45,426 nucleotides of DNA, from contig JAIQCW010000021.1 of assembly GCA_020283715.1 (NCBI GenBank), forward strand, positions 1-45,426. Direction: 5' to 3'. This DNA is from Cytauxzoon felis (taxonomy: Eukaryota; Apicomplexa; Aconoidasida; Piroplasmida; Theileriidae). The position numbers and the translations under genes are program-made. The notes under the pieces were generated by a model. The model did not search any database. It saw nothing but the letters and a program-made list of their open reading frames with translations, and was not told the origin of the DNA. Numbering within the stretch: the first letter of the stretch is position 1; each line of letters begins with the position of its first letter. This document shows positions 29,340 through 40,400 of this stretch, piece after piece.

Positions 29340-32081
29340 AATTATTCTAATGTGTTAATAATTTCCTCTACATTCCATACACACATACTCCCACTACTCT
29401 GTTTCTATGATAATAATGAGGATAGTTGTCAACCTAAAGGACCTACAGTTACAACTGAATATAAATCTACTCTAATATGGTTATTATGTGATTACTATAA
29501 GGATTGTGAGACGGTGAAGGAGGATTTTGAGAAGAATAAAATATCATGTTGTCCTGAGAATAAGGATGAAAAGAATGAGAATGCTGCATCTACTACAACA
29601 AATACATGTACTGCGAGTTCAACAGATGGTAAAACTACTTCATGTCCTGCGAGTACGGATACTTCTCAGGCTACATGTAATACTGCAGCAGATGCAAGCA
29701 CTCCTTCATGTGGTACTAGTCCTCCTCCTACTACAGCATCACCTGTACAAAGTCCTAATGGATCAACAAATCAATGTAAACTTAAAGAATTGGAGGATAG
29801 CTTGAGTAAAGCAACATGTGAAGTACTTAAAAATCTTGTAAAGGCAAATGGAACTAATGATTGTCCATGTACAAGTAATAATGAGAAGATAACTGACTTC
29901 GTTAAGGAGTCAATGGAGAATTGTAAAAAGGAGGCGAAGGAATTAATTGATAATGTTAATGCACAAGTAATAGATACAAGATCATATGAAGAGATGGAAC
30001 CATATATAAAGGAATACAGTCTTAAAATCTTATGTCTATTGTTATACAAACGTTTAGTTGAGGAATTAATCCTATTACATAACTTCCTTGATTCTATTAT
30101 AAAGAATCTATCAACTTGTGATATAATTAAATCATGTACGTGTGGAGATAACATTACAAGATGTTGTTCTATAGAGGGAAAATGTCTATGTACTATATTC
30201 TGTAAATTATTTAAAGCAACTAAGTCACTTCATGATAGATATTGTAAGATTATTGGTTATATGGAGGGAGAATCTGATGAAGATTTATATAAAGTTATAC
30301 CTCCATTATCTCTAACTAGATCCATTGTTTTATTAACATCCTATTTCAATGATTATATCAGGTCGAGTTATATGGTTGAGGAAGACAAATGTACATGTAA
30401 AGAGAAAAACACATGTCCAAAAGAGTCATTAACTAAGCTTGTAGGTGATATTGTGTTTAATATGTTTTTGGGAATATTAAGTACTATTACTGGAATTAAT
30501 GATGGAGAGTGTAGCTGTCATAGATATAGTAGTAAATTGGATGAGATATTAACGTCATTATGTGAGACAATTGAGGATGAAACGTCAGATGATATATTAT
30601 CCAATGTAATACAATTTATTAGTTATGTTGTGAAGGATGAATTTAGTGAGGAGAAGGGGTTTGATTATAATAAGAAGAGTGATATAGAAGGTAAGACGTT
30701 TGAGACCACTAAGTTGGGTTGTTGCTGTTGTCGTACTAAAGATAAAGATAAGTGTTGTTGTGGAAAAGATGGTGAAAAATGTACTTGTAACGCAGAAAGT
30801 GGTCAATGTTGTAAAAATGATAAATGTTGCTGCAGAGACAATAAGGAGTGTTGTTGTATCAAGGGTATAGATATTAAGACTCAGAATGGGGATGTTAAAA
30901 TAGAATTATGCGACTGTTGTTGTACACATGAGAATGGTCATTGCACAGGTAAATGTGATTGTACACCTGTTACAAATAAATGTTATTGCTGCTGTTTGTG
31001 TGGAGATAAATCTGGTACATGCACATGTCAAACAACTCCTACTGATTCTTCCACTGGTTTGACTAGATGTTGTTGCACTAAGTGTAAGAATGGTGGGAGT
31101 GGATGTTGTACTAATTGTCAAGATTGTAAATGTGAATGCAAGCAAATTAAAATATGTAACTGTTGTAAATGTATCAAAGACGATAAAATAATATCATGTT
31201 GTGAGTTGGATGCTAAAGATGGAGGATGTACAGCCGATAATTGTTGTTGTAGTAAAGAAGGTTGTCAATGTAAAGAAATAAATGGTTGCAATGATTCAAA
31301 TGGTAATGCTTCATGTGGAAACGATTTAAATTATTGTTGCAATGAAAGTAGCGATAAATGTAAATTAGACATATGCAATATCAGTTGTTGTATGAGTAAT
31401 TTAACGACAAAGAAGAATGGATCCAATGGAAAGGGTAATGTTTGTTTATCGGAGATTGTTAAGGATATGAAGAGTTTCAGTGAGTATTTGAAGAGGGTTA
31501 AGGAATGTACTGATGGTAATGGTAAGTGTACGTGCACATGTGAAGGAAGGGATTGTTGTTGTAAGACTCTAGAAAAGGATGGGAAATGTTGTGATATGTA
31601 TTGTATGGTTAAGAATATGTTTACCCAAATATTTAATAATTCTACTGATGAGAAGAATGGTCACACTGGTAAGGTTAGTATATGTAATGGTGGTAAATGC
31701 ATATTCTGTATTCTGTGCTGTTTGAGGGAGAGGGCGTCTAAAATTAATGATGAATATAAGAAATGTACTACTGCTACATGTTGTAATATTACTACGGCAT
31801 GTACTAATGTACCAAATGGAGAATGTAGTGCATGTGGTGCTGGCCCCACTATCCCCACTTGCCCTACAACATGTACAATTCCTTCACAAACAGAAGGAAA
31901 ATGCCAATGCAGTAAAATATGTCCCGAAATAACAAACTGCTGCACTACTCCTCAATGCTCTACATGTAAATTTTCTCCATCTTCTATTTATACATTTGTT
32001 AAAAAATTAATTATAATTATTATTGAAACAAATTCATTCGGCCATCTCTTCTACCTTACTTCTTTCCACTTCATCATCTAA
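29340..32081 (+). pseudogene. Very cysteine-rich ORF lacking a start codon (surface-antigen-like)
   Basis: About 910 codons are open, but no ATG occurs in frame near the beginning (TAA at 29337), and the region up to about 29410 offers no acceptor in frame. It is therefore either a 3' exon, a donor cassette or a pseudogene. The protein has a Ser/Thr/Pro-rich stretch (about 70-130), alternating helical regions with paired cysteines, and a central block (about 450-690) of CCC and CxC runs such as CCCCRTKDKDKCCC. A C-terminal TTP-type Cys-rich part follows. The codon pattern (TGT-rich) and composition differ from the neighbours. Babesia VESA1 proteins share the general style of Cys-rich, start-less donor copies, but I see no clear homology. 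The 3' end runs 48 bp into the convergent FAINT-like gene. Function unknown. Confidence 0.5.
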
Positions 32082-33173
32082 TTCCTTCAGCTTTATATAA
32101 AACTCTTCTTTACTAATTTCTGTCCAATCATGTTCCTTCTTTTCATAAAACCTGTAACTGAATTCTGTGTAATTTGATATGAATAATTGTAATAGCTTTC
32201 TATTATCCTCTTTATCATGGTATACAGTTATATCAACGCAATGTGTTAATAAGTCGTAAAAATTTTCCCAAATAATGATATTACCATCATGTACTACACT
32301 AAGGAAATATTTGAATTTTGGTGTGTATATTATGGCTGGTGCACCATATGGATGATGTTTATATGAAATCATTTTATCATCATTAGCATTAGAACTCAAA
32401 TCTATTTCTGTATCATATTCTACTCTTTTAACAGCTAAATTATAATCATCAGCTTCTGTTTCAACCCATTCACTGTTATCACCTGCGATTATTTTTTTAA
32501 AACATTTAACAATTCTTTGATCATATTTAAGTATTATTAATGATAATAACATTGGTTTAGCTTTAATACAATTCAAATATATAAATCTACATGATTCAAA
32601 ATCTTCACCGGTCCATATAATTTGATCACCATCTGTTACTCTAATAATAAAATAACTTTGATTACATTGTAATGTATGTATTACATTACCAGCATCTGTA
32701 ATTTTCGTATTCCTAACAGCTAAATCTTGATGATTGTTCAGATCAAGACCACGTCCATATAATACTCTATCTAATAATCTACCATATTCATGATAGCTTA
32801 TACGTTCCCAGGTATCATTATTTTTCTTAAAATATAGACTATTATATGTGTCAGATGTATGTATTTTTAAATATAATATAAACATATTATATATATTACA
32901 AGATAGACCAACTGATTCACATGATTCATTCTCATTCGTTGATTCCCATATAACTTCTTCAGCATCTATAACTTTCGTTATACAAAAACTAGATCTTGCA
33001 CGAAATTTTATTCTTGACAAGTGTTCTGATTTATATGATGTTACACGTATATTTTGATAAGGACCATTTACATCTAATGTTATAGGCGTATCATTACATT
33101 TACATTTATCGCAGCCAAATATGGCTAGAAATATAATTAGATAATTCATTAACATTATTATTATAGTGTACAA
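32034..33173 (-). CDS. Secreted protein with three FAINT/DUF529-like units
   Basis: The single exon encodes 379 aa with a signal peptide (about residues 1-24). Three units are evident, at about 31-139, 140-255 and 256-365. Each opens with (T/E)xLD(L/V/S) and contains a strand like ITKVIDAEEVIWES or IIRVTDGDQIIWTG, a Cys about 10 residues later, a hydrophobic strand, a YF/CFKK step and a W..I/E..EY block. This is the internal-repeat pattern of Theileria FAINT proteins, which are generally secreted into the host cell. The third unit contains YKHHPYGAPAIIYTPK, shared in form with the 34369-35991 protein. There is no transmembrane segment or GPI signal. The molecular role is unknown. Confidence 0.75.
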   Translation of the reverse strand: MYTIIIMLMNYLIIFLAIFGCDKCKCNDTPITLDVNGPYQNIRVTSYKSEHLSRIKFRARSSFCITKVIDAEEVIWESTNENESCESVGLSCNIYNMFILYLKIHTSDTYNSLYFKKNNDTWERISYHEYGRLLDRVLYGRGLDLNNHQDLAVRNTKITDAGNVIHTLQCNQSYFIIRVTDGDQIIWTGEDFESCRFIYLNCIKAKPMLLSLIILKYDQRIVKCFKKIIAGDNSEWVETEADDYNLAVKRVEYDTEIDLSSNANDDKMISYKHHPYGAPAIIYTPKFKYFLSVVHDGNIIIWENFYDLLTHCVDITVYHDKEDNRKLLQLFISNYTEFSYRFYEKKEHDWTEISKEEFYIKLKELDDEVERSKVEEMAE

Positions 33174-33805
33174 CTACAATATTGATTAATATACATGATA
33201 TAATGTTGAATGCACATCAATTACAAACGTGATCTATATGTCTAGAGAATGGGGAAGTATTAAGATGATTAAAGATAATACATGCACATATATTATAATA
33301 TGCATTTAGTTATATGGAAACTCAAATAAAATTCAATGTCTTTAAACTCAATTTCTTCTGCATGAATAGATAAGATCATGAAATGATTAGATTAATTTAC
33401 ATTCATAATTTAAATGCATAGATAACATTCTCTTTCTTTATATAAAGAACTTTAAATAATTATTCTTTTATTTTAAAATTATATAATAGCATCAGTTCAT
33501 GTTAGTAATTATATAGTATATATATAAATAATTATTTATATTATTACATGAATAGTATCATGCAAATTTATAATTATTATATCAGCTTGTAGATGATCAT
33601 TTAATTCGGTTAATATTACATATGCCTATTATTGGCATTAAGTTAATACAATTAATGAATTTATATTACAATCGATTTATATGATTCGTTCCAAGTTATA
33701 AAAATTTTATCATTAATACAATAGAAATAAATTCATACTCAAAACATACATACAACCAATGATTACATATTAATCCATTAATATCTCCTATCAATAGTTT
33801 TACAA
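33174..33805. other. Intergenic region between two FAINT-like genes
   Basis: AT-rich, with no gene seen. At about 33483-33570 it contains a block similar to 8847-8935. It presumably contains the promoter of the 32034-33173 gene. Confidence 0.4.
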
Positions 33806-33807
33806 TC

Positions 33808-34320
33808 GAGGTCTAATCCACCGAAGGTTATACCAACTCTGTTCCACTCGGCGTGCCACCTGAGGTCGTCTTGCAGTCGGCTTCCTTATTTACTTCCCCC
33901 TCCGCTTCCCTGAGATCAGCTGCGGGTTCCCTTGAGGTCTCCACTCGAGGTCCAATCATTACTTGAAATTTACCTTGGAAATTTGAAGGAAATCCTGAAT
34001 TTCTGGGGGAAACTACTGAAGATATCTCAATGAATATTGGATGAAATTTACATCTCAATACTTCATTGAAGAGGAATTTGATGATTCTATTGAGTTTACT
34101 CATCCTCACTTCATTCCAATTTATATCCATTGAGTTATCCGAACAAACATGTATTCCGTCACTTTATACATAACTCGTCGAGATTAGATTTATAACCTCA
34201 AGTGGGACCCGAGAACGATCTACGGGAGTTTGAGGGGGAGGTAAATAGAGAAGCTGTCTGCAAGACGACCTCATGTGGAGAAGGAATGGATGTAACCTCA
34301 GGTGGAGGCAGGATGAAGAG
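33808..34320. repeat. A-B-A composite between FAINT-like genes
   Basis: A minus arm (about 33808-33957, CCACTCGGCGTGCC, gtcttgcagtcggc, CTGAGATCAGCTGCGGG) is followed by a reversed B core (33958-34197). A plus arm (about 34198-34320) with a variant cgagaacgatctacggg body and GTCTGCAAGAC completes it. This is the best preserved B core in an intergenic position. Confidence 0.85.
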
Positions 34321-34368
34321 TGGTAGAAATTTATATTTAATTAGTTATTTGAAAAGAAGATGTTTATA

Positions 34369-35991
34369 TTATTTATTGTAATTATCTTCTATATTATCAT
34401 AAATGTTTAATAATTGATAAAATACATCGGCATTCATTTCTATCCATTCGGATTGATTAATTAATTGAAAGAATTTATAATTATGATGATGTTGATTTAT
34501 TATAAATAATTGACATAGAATATTATCATGAAGATGATTAGAATAAATGGTAACATCAATACAATATTCATTAATATCATTAGATTCCCAAATGAATAAA
34601 TTATTATCTATAACTCTGAATATAAAAAAATTATATTTGAGAGTAAATATAATACAATTTAGACCATATGGATGATATTTATATAATTTTATATTATTAT
34701 TTAAATTTATAGATGATATATCTAATTCAAATTCATTTTCTAATATATTTTTATTATTTTTATATATATTTTCATTAATTTCTATACAATTATTATAATT
34801 ATTTAAATAATAATATCTTTCAAATATTATTTTATTATTTGTTATTATAATTTGTATTAATTTTACATTATTTTTTCTATAATTTATTAATAATTTTATA
34901 CATTTTTCATTAATATTATCTGATTTCCATATTATATTATTATTTAATTTAATACATGTTATTATATATTCTTCTTTTATATCCATTTTTATTGAATTAT
35001 TACCATAATCTCCCCAAAATATTATAGTATTACATAAATTATTACAATCATTTATATCCAATTCATATTCATTACATAATTTACAATACATTACTACATA
35101 TTCTTCATTATTTATAATATTCCAATTACCTGTCAATTTATCTCTAAAATAATATAACTTATAATTTCCCACATAGTCATTAATCAAAGATGATCTTCTT
35201 ACATTATCTATTATATTAGAATCTCTATTTAGTTGTAACTCCACCTTCCTGAGATCACTCTCGGGTAGTCCACTTGAAGTCCTGCCGTCAGCTTTTCCAC
35301 TTGAGGTCGTCCCACTAGGCGTGGTGCCTCTTCTATTTACCTCCCCCTCCGCTTCCCTGAGATCAGCTGCGGGATCCACTTGAGGTCCAGTACTAACATC
35401 CTTAGCACCATCTTCCATCATTCCCATGATGGATGATCCATCACTACCCTTCTCACCGCCACGATCTCTGGGAGTGGCTCCATCGGTTACATTAAAGTAA
35501 TTAGATGAAGCATCCATAGCAACAGGAATATATGCTGTATGGGGAATATGGTAAGATTTTCCAATATAAAACATGCCATTTTCTGATGATTCATCTATTC
35601 GATTTAAAGTGGTAGCTTCACTTTTTACATGTCTATGAAACTCTAGTGAATCGTTTCTGGACTCTGCGTTATCAACATCATTATAAGATTTAACATTAGA
35701 TTTAATTTCTATTGTTAATACAGATGTACCAATTTTATTAGTATGCATTATTGCACTTGTACAAACATCGCCATTTTTACTAGACCAAATTAAATTATCA
35801 TAACATTGTATCAATTCAATAAAATTATTATACTTTGGTGTATAAATACTCATACTTACTCCATTTACTTCATTCGTCACTACATTTATATCATCACTTG
35901 GATTTAAAATATTTAAAGCTAATAACATACCATGACAGACATAATATAATTTTACAATGTAAAAAATTATTAATAATATACAAACTTTCAT
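34369..35991 (-). CDS. Secreted FAINT/DUF529-like protein with a family A insertion inside a domain
   Basis: The single exon encodes 540 aa with a signal peptide (residues 1-20). The first FAINT-like unit runs NILNPSDD..DNLIWSS..VLTIEIKSN (to residue 99), then resumes at KLYYFRDKLTGNWNIINNEEY (278-298). Roughly 180 residues have been inserted in the middle of the unit, of which residues about 161-257 are the family A translation (TPRDRGG, SSIMGMMEDGAK, DLREAEGEVNR). Two further units follow, starting at about YELDINDCN (309) and FELDISSIN (about 417). The second and third units are rich in Asn/Ile and very AT-biased. No membrane anchor is visible. Secretion to the host cell is inferred from the family; function is unknown. 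Confidence 0.72.
   Translation of the reverse strand: MKVCILLIIFYIVKLYYVCHGMLLALNILNPSDDINVVTNEVNGVSMSIYTPKYNNFIELIQCYDNLIWSSKNGDVCTSAIMHTNKIGTSVLTIEIKSNVKSYNDVDNAESRNDSLEFHRHVKSEATTLNRIDESSENGMFYIGKSYHIPHTAYIPVAMDASSNYFNVTDGATPRDRGGEKGSDGSSIMGMMEDGAKDVSTGPQVDPAADLREAEGEVNRRGTTPSGTTSSGKADGRTSSGLPESDLRKVELQLNRDSNIIDNVRRSSLINDYVGNYKLYYFRDKLTGNWNIINNEEYVVMYCKLCNEYELDINDCNNLCNTIIFWGDYGNNSIKMDIKEEYIITCIKLNNNIIWKSDNINEKCIKLLINYRKNNVKLIQIIITNNKIIFERYYYLNNYNNCIEINENIYKNNKNILENEFELDISSINLNNNIKLYKYHPYGLNCIIFTLKYNFFIFRVIDNNLFIWESNDINEYCIDVTIYSNHLHDNILCQLFIINQHHHNYKFFQLINQSEWIEMNADVFYQLLNIYDNIEDNYNK
35220..35490 (-). repeat. Family A repeat inside the FAINT-like exon
   Basis: Full element in sense with the host. 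It has two right-arm bodies in series (ctatttagttgtaact and ctatttacctcccc types), the inner ccatcatggatgatcc-type block and a left arm cut short after CACGATCTCTGGGAGTGGC, where tctaaagag is replaced by ggttacattaaag. Confidence 0.88.
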
Positions 35992-36274
35992 ATATATACA
36001 ATTGTAATTAATTAATATCTACATCATATACTATCATATTATGGATAAATGCAACATGTGATCAATCCTAATATATAATCATCAACAGTGGGGAATAATA
36101 AACATATACTATTTCTAATAAACAAACACAATAAATAATCAAATATTTATCAACCTTAATAATTATTATAAACTAACCGAAATAAATATTATTAGTAGAC
36201 AAATTATATAATAAAATAAACTTAACTTTATATAAAATATCATGATTTAGAATCGACAATTATTAATATCCATT
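35992..36274. other. AT-rich intergenic DNA upstream of a FAINT-like gene
   Basis: No gene or repeat is visible. It is the probable promoter of the 34369-35991 gene. Confidence 0.35.
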
Positions 36275-36277
36275 AGA

Positions 36278-36555
36278 TTCCACTTCACCTGAGGTCCAAT
36301 CCACCTCTCTTCGTCTTGCAGACAGCTCTTTTATTTAGTTCCCCCTCCGCTTCCCTGAGATCAGCTACGGGTACTCCACTTGAGGTCCAATTACTACACC
36401 TCCGCCACGATCTCTGGGAGTGGCTTTACTCTTTAGAGAGAGGTAATTGGAATAGGCCACCACGGCGAGTGGAAGAAGAGGTGGATTGGACCTCGAGTGG
36501 AGAGCTGACGGCAGGACTACGAGTGGAATCAGTAGATGTAACATCAGGTGTAGGA
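36278..36555 (-). repeat. Family A repeat downstream of prohibitin
   Basis: Full element with CACCTGAGGTCCAATCCACC, gtcttgcagacagc, ctgagatcagctacggg, CACGATCTCTGGGAGTGGC, the ctctttagagag arm, CCACGGCGAGTGG and gctgacggcagg. It ends only about 35 bp from the prohibitin stop codon. Confidence 0.85.
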
Positions 36556-36590
36556 CTTTCGTGTTAATTATATATGATTGGTTTACATGA

Positions 36591-37427
36591 TTATAGTTGG
36601 TTGGTATTAATGAGTAGTTGAGAATTACTTGGTAAATATGTGATATTTTTTGATGTAGCGAGTGTATCTGCGATTTCTTTGGCAGCTTCTAGTTTTCTGA
36701 TTTCAAGCATACCAGAGCCGTGTGTTTGTATTGCTTTAGAAATAAGATTGGCCGCTTCAGCCTCACCTTCAGCTCTAACAATAGCTGCTAACTTTTCCTG
36801 TTCTGATTTTGCAACTATAAATTTAACACGTTCTGATTCCTGTTGTGCTACCTGTTTTTCTTCAATAGCTTTGGAAAAATCTTTGCCGTAGCTTAAATGG
36901 GTAATAGCAACATCGTCTAAATTAATATCAAATTGTTTAGCTCTTGATGTAATTGCATTTCTAATATCATTAGATACTTTGTCTCTTTGTGTTAATAAAG
37001 ATTCTGCGTTGTATTTAGCCACAACCGCTTTTAATACTTCATTACCTATAGAAGGCAATACGCGTTCATCAAAATCCGGCCCTAATTTTTGATGCAATCT
37101 CGGTAAATGTTGTGTATATGGGCGATATAACAATCTTAAACTTATATTCACCATTTGTAAATCCCTTGTACCAGTAGTTGTATTAATTACCTTTGGTTTT
37201 GCCCTAATATCATAAATATGTGGAACTTGAAACCAAGGTAAATAAAAATGAGAACCTTCACCTAAAGTTTCATTACTAACACCTCCGGCAAACCTATTGA
37301 ACATTACGGCACGCTCACCACCATCAACATCTAATATACAGGCATATGGTACGATGCCAGCGCTACCGATTAATAAAGACAACTTTGGCAAATTAATAAA
37401 ACGCGACATTTTAAATAATTTATTCAT
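36591..37427 (-). CDS. PHB1: Prohibitin 1
   Basis: The single exon encodes 278 aa. An N-terminal hydrophobic segment (LSLLIGSAGIVPYACIL) anchors it in the mitochondrial inner membrane. The SPFH/PHB domain follows, with GGERAVMFNRFAGG and IYDIRAKPKVI. The C-terminal coiled coil contains FSKAIEEKQVAQQESER and EAEAANLI. The end LEIRKLEAAKEIADTL..NITYLPSNSQ is characteristic of prohibitin 1 rather than prohibitin 2. Prohibitins 1 and 2 form ring complexes that stabilise inner-membrane proteins and proteases. Length agrees with the family and there are no introns or repeat insertions. The gene is in tandem with the BT1 transporter, 55 bp downstream of its stop codon on the same strand. Confidence 0.92.
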   Translation of the reverse strand: MNKLFKMSRFINLPKLSLLIGSAGIVPYACILDVDGGERAVMFNRFAGGVSNETLGEGSHFYLPWFQVPHIYDIRAKPKVINTTTGTRDLQMVNISLRLLYRPYTQHLPRLHQKLGPDFDERVLPSIGNEVLKAVVAKYNAESLLTQRDKVSNDIRNAITSRAKQFDINLDDVAITHLSYGKDFSKAIEEKQVAQQESERVKFIVAKSEQEKLAAIVRAEGEAEAANLISKAIQTHGSGMLEIRKLEAAKEIADTLATSKNITYLPSNSQLLINTNQL

Positions 37428-37482
37428 ATAAAATTAAAAGAAATTAAATTAAATCCCATAATATAGAATCCCACGATAAACA

Positions 37483-40400
37483 CTATTCATTTCCGATAAA
37501 CAATCCATCATCATTCTCATCCTCTATATAAATATTATTAATATTAGTATAAATTTTCCACACGAAAAGATGGTAAAAACCGAAGGTCTATTACTTCTGT
37601 TCCACCCGAGGTCCAATCCATACCTTCACCACTTCCAACTCTCTTCGTCCTGCCGTCAGCTCTCCACCTGAGGTCGTCTTGCAGACAGCTCTTCTAATTA
37701 CCTCCCCCTCCGCTTCCCTGAGATCAGCTCGGGTTCCACTCGAGGTCCAATCCATACCTTCTCATCGCCACGATCTCCGGGAGTGGCTCTACTCTTTAGA
37801 GATAGATAATTGGAGGAGGCTCCACGCCGAGTGGAATAGAGTTTGAACCTTCTTAGAGTGACTAGTATGAAATGGAGAACATACCTGATAGACAAGGTTT
37901 GATTTCATGATCGATTGTTTGTTCTGGTACTTGTGTTGGTAGTATACTAACGAAAGCAATAGGTATTAAATGTGCAGTACTACAAATAAAAATGAGTGGT
38001 ACTAAACCATTGAAATGATTTGAATCAATACCAAATAAGAATGTTAATATAGCTGATACATATGTTGATGTATCCATACCAAGGAATTGTATAGTCCATA
38101 AGAATGAATACATTGATGATTCAATACCTTGTGGACATAATCTTGTTGCCATTACAAAAATTGGTAATGAATTAATTTCACCAACAAATTGTAGTAATGA
38201 TGAATCAGTAATAACAAAAGCTGTATCTGGTATACCAATTTCTAAATTCCATCTTTTAACAAGTATTATACTCGATAATGAAAATATAGATACAAATATT
38301 GTTGTCCATATAAATAATACACGTAAATTTATATGACGAAATAATTTCGAATAACAATAAATACCAATCAAACTTGCTACAGCCTGTACCGCACTAAAAC
38401 GACCAAATAATTCCGGCTCAAAACCCAACCTGTCCGTCATAAAATAAAACATTGCTGTACCCGCAGATGGAACAATCTATACATTTATTATTTACACATT
38501 AAATCATATACTAATCTCTCCACTTGAGGTCCAATCACTGTCTTCTACTGTTCCACTCGGCGTTCCACCTCTCTTGGTCCTGCCGTCAGCTCTTCTAATT
38601 TGTTATCTCTAAAGAGTAGAGCCACTCCCGGAGATCGTGGCGGAAGTAGAGGTAAATGATTGGACCTCAAGTGGATTACCCGCAGCTGATCTCAGGGAAG
38701 CGGAGGGGGAAGTAAATGGAAGAGCTGTCTGCAAGACGACCTCAGGTGGAGCGGCGAGTGGAATGGAGGTAGATTCGACTTCGGGTGGAGATGGAAGGCA
38801 AGTATGGATATAGTGTTGATAAACATACCATGCTAATGAATAAAAATAGAGCTGGTTTTTTGATTTCGGGTCTGGATGCAAATGTGTATAATCTTGACCA
38901 TTGATCTTTGATGTTGAGATATTTATTATTATTTCTCTCTTGTATAAATGGTGCAGTGAATAATACAATAAGAGGCATAACAGATGACATTAAAAAAATT
39001 TGCTAAAGATATCAGAGTGAATAATAAAAAAAAACATACTTTTTTAGGTATATACATTATAAGTACAGATGATAAATATGACATTGCCGCAAATGTTAAT
39101 TTCCTAAATGCACAAAATGTCGATATTGAACGCGTAACCTCATCATTATTCTGATGTCTACCAAACTCTATCACTAATGCCTCACCAATTACACTGCATA
39201 ACTAAATAAAATAATGATAATTCATGGAAGATAATAGACATTCACTGTGTATTGCTGACAGCTCTCCACTTGAGGTCCAGCTTTTCCATTGCATGGAGCT
39301 CCTCTAATTACCTATCTCTAAAGAGTAGAGCCACTCCCGGAGATCGTGGCGGTGAGAAGGTCATTTGATGAATGTAAAGGGTGAAGGTAGTACTGGACCT
39401 CAAGTGGATTACCCGAAGCTGATCTCAGGGAAGCGGAGGGGGAAGTAAATAAAGGAAGCTGTCTGCATGACGACCTCGGGTGGAACGGCGAGTGGAAAGA
39501 CATCAAGTGGATAGCTGACGGCAGGACGAAGAGATGTGGATTATAGCCTCAATAGCAGTGGGAATATATGTTGAATAACCTTCGACTCATATTGATATTA
39601 AATATAAAACTTACGGCCATTCCTAGTGAACAACATGCTAATAGCGTAGTTGTGAGTATGATTGATTGATTATCTAAAAATCCTAATGTAATAGTAGATG
39701 CCAGACATATAATTGAACCAATAGCTAAATAACTCTTCCTTCTACATCCAATTAAAGGTACAGCGTCACTTAAAAATGCAAATAATAACTTTATATTCAT
39801 TGGTAATCTAATCAAACCCAATACAAAAATCAACCATGCTGTAAATAAATTTAAATTACATGTCATAATCCAGGAGAAAATCATAACAAGACATCTTATA
39901 CTCGACGTCCCACTTGAGGTCCATCTTTTCCACTCGCCGTTCCACATGTGGTCGTCCTGCCGTCAGCTCTTCCATTTACTTCCCCGTAAACGGTAATGCC
40001 ACTCCCAGAGATCGTGGCGGATGTAGAGGTAAATGATTGGACCTCAGGTGGAAGTAGAACCTGGAAGCGATCTATGGGAGCTGGAAGGGGAAGTAATTAG
40101 AAGAGGCGCCACGCCGAGTGGAAGGAAAGTTGCATTGGACCTCGGGTGTAACTGCGAGTGGAAGACAAGGTTATATATAATAAGATCGCTTGGTGGACAA
40201 CATTTTACTCCACTATAGATTGCATCGGACGGCAAATGTATATGGTATTTTGGTGTATATATTAAGATACAACATACCTGGTGAGAGTTTGAAATCGTCT
40301 TTATAAATGTAAAGTATGGGTAGATAGCATAGTATTTCTACGCCATGTAGCATGGCTGTATGACTATATTAGAAATGTGTTGATGAACATACCGATAATA

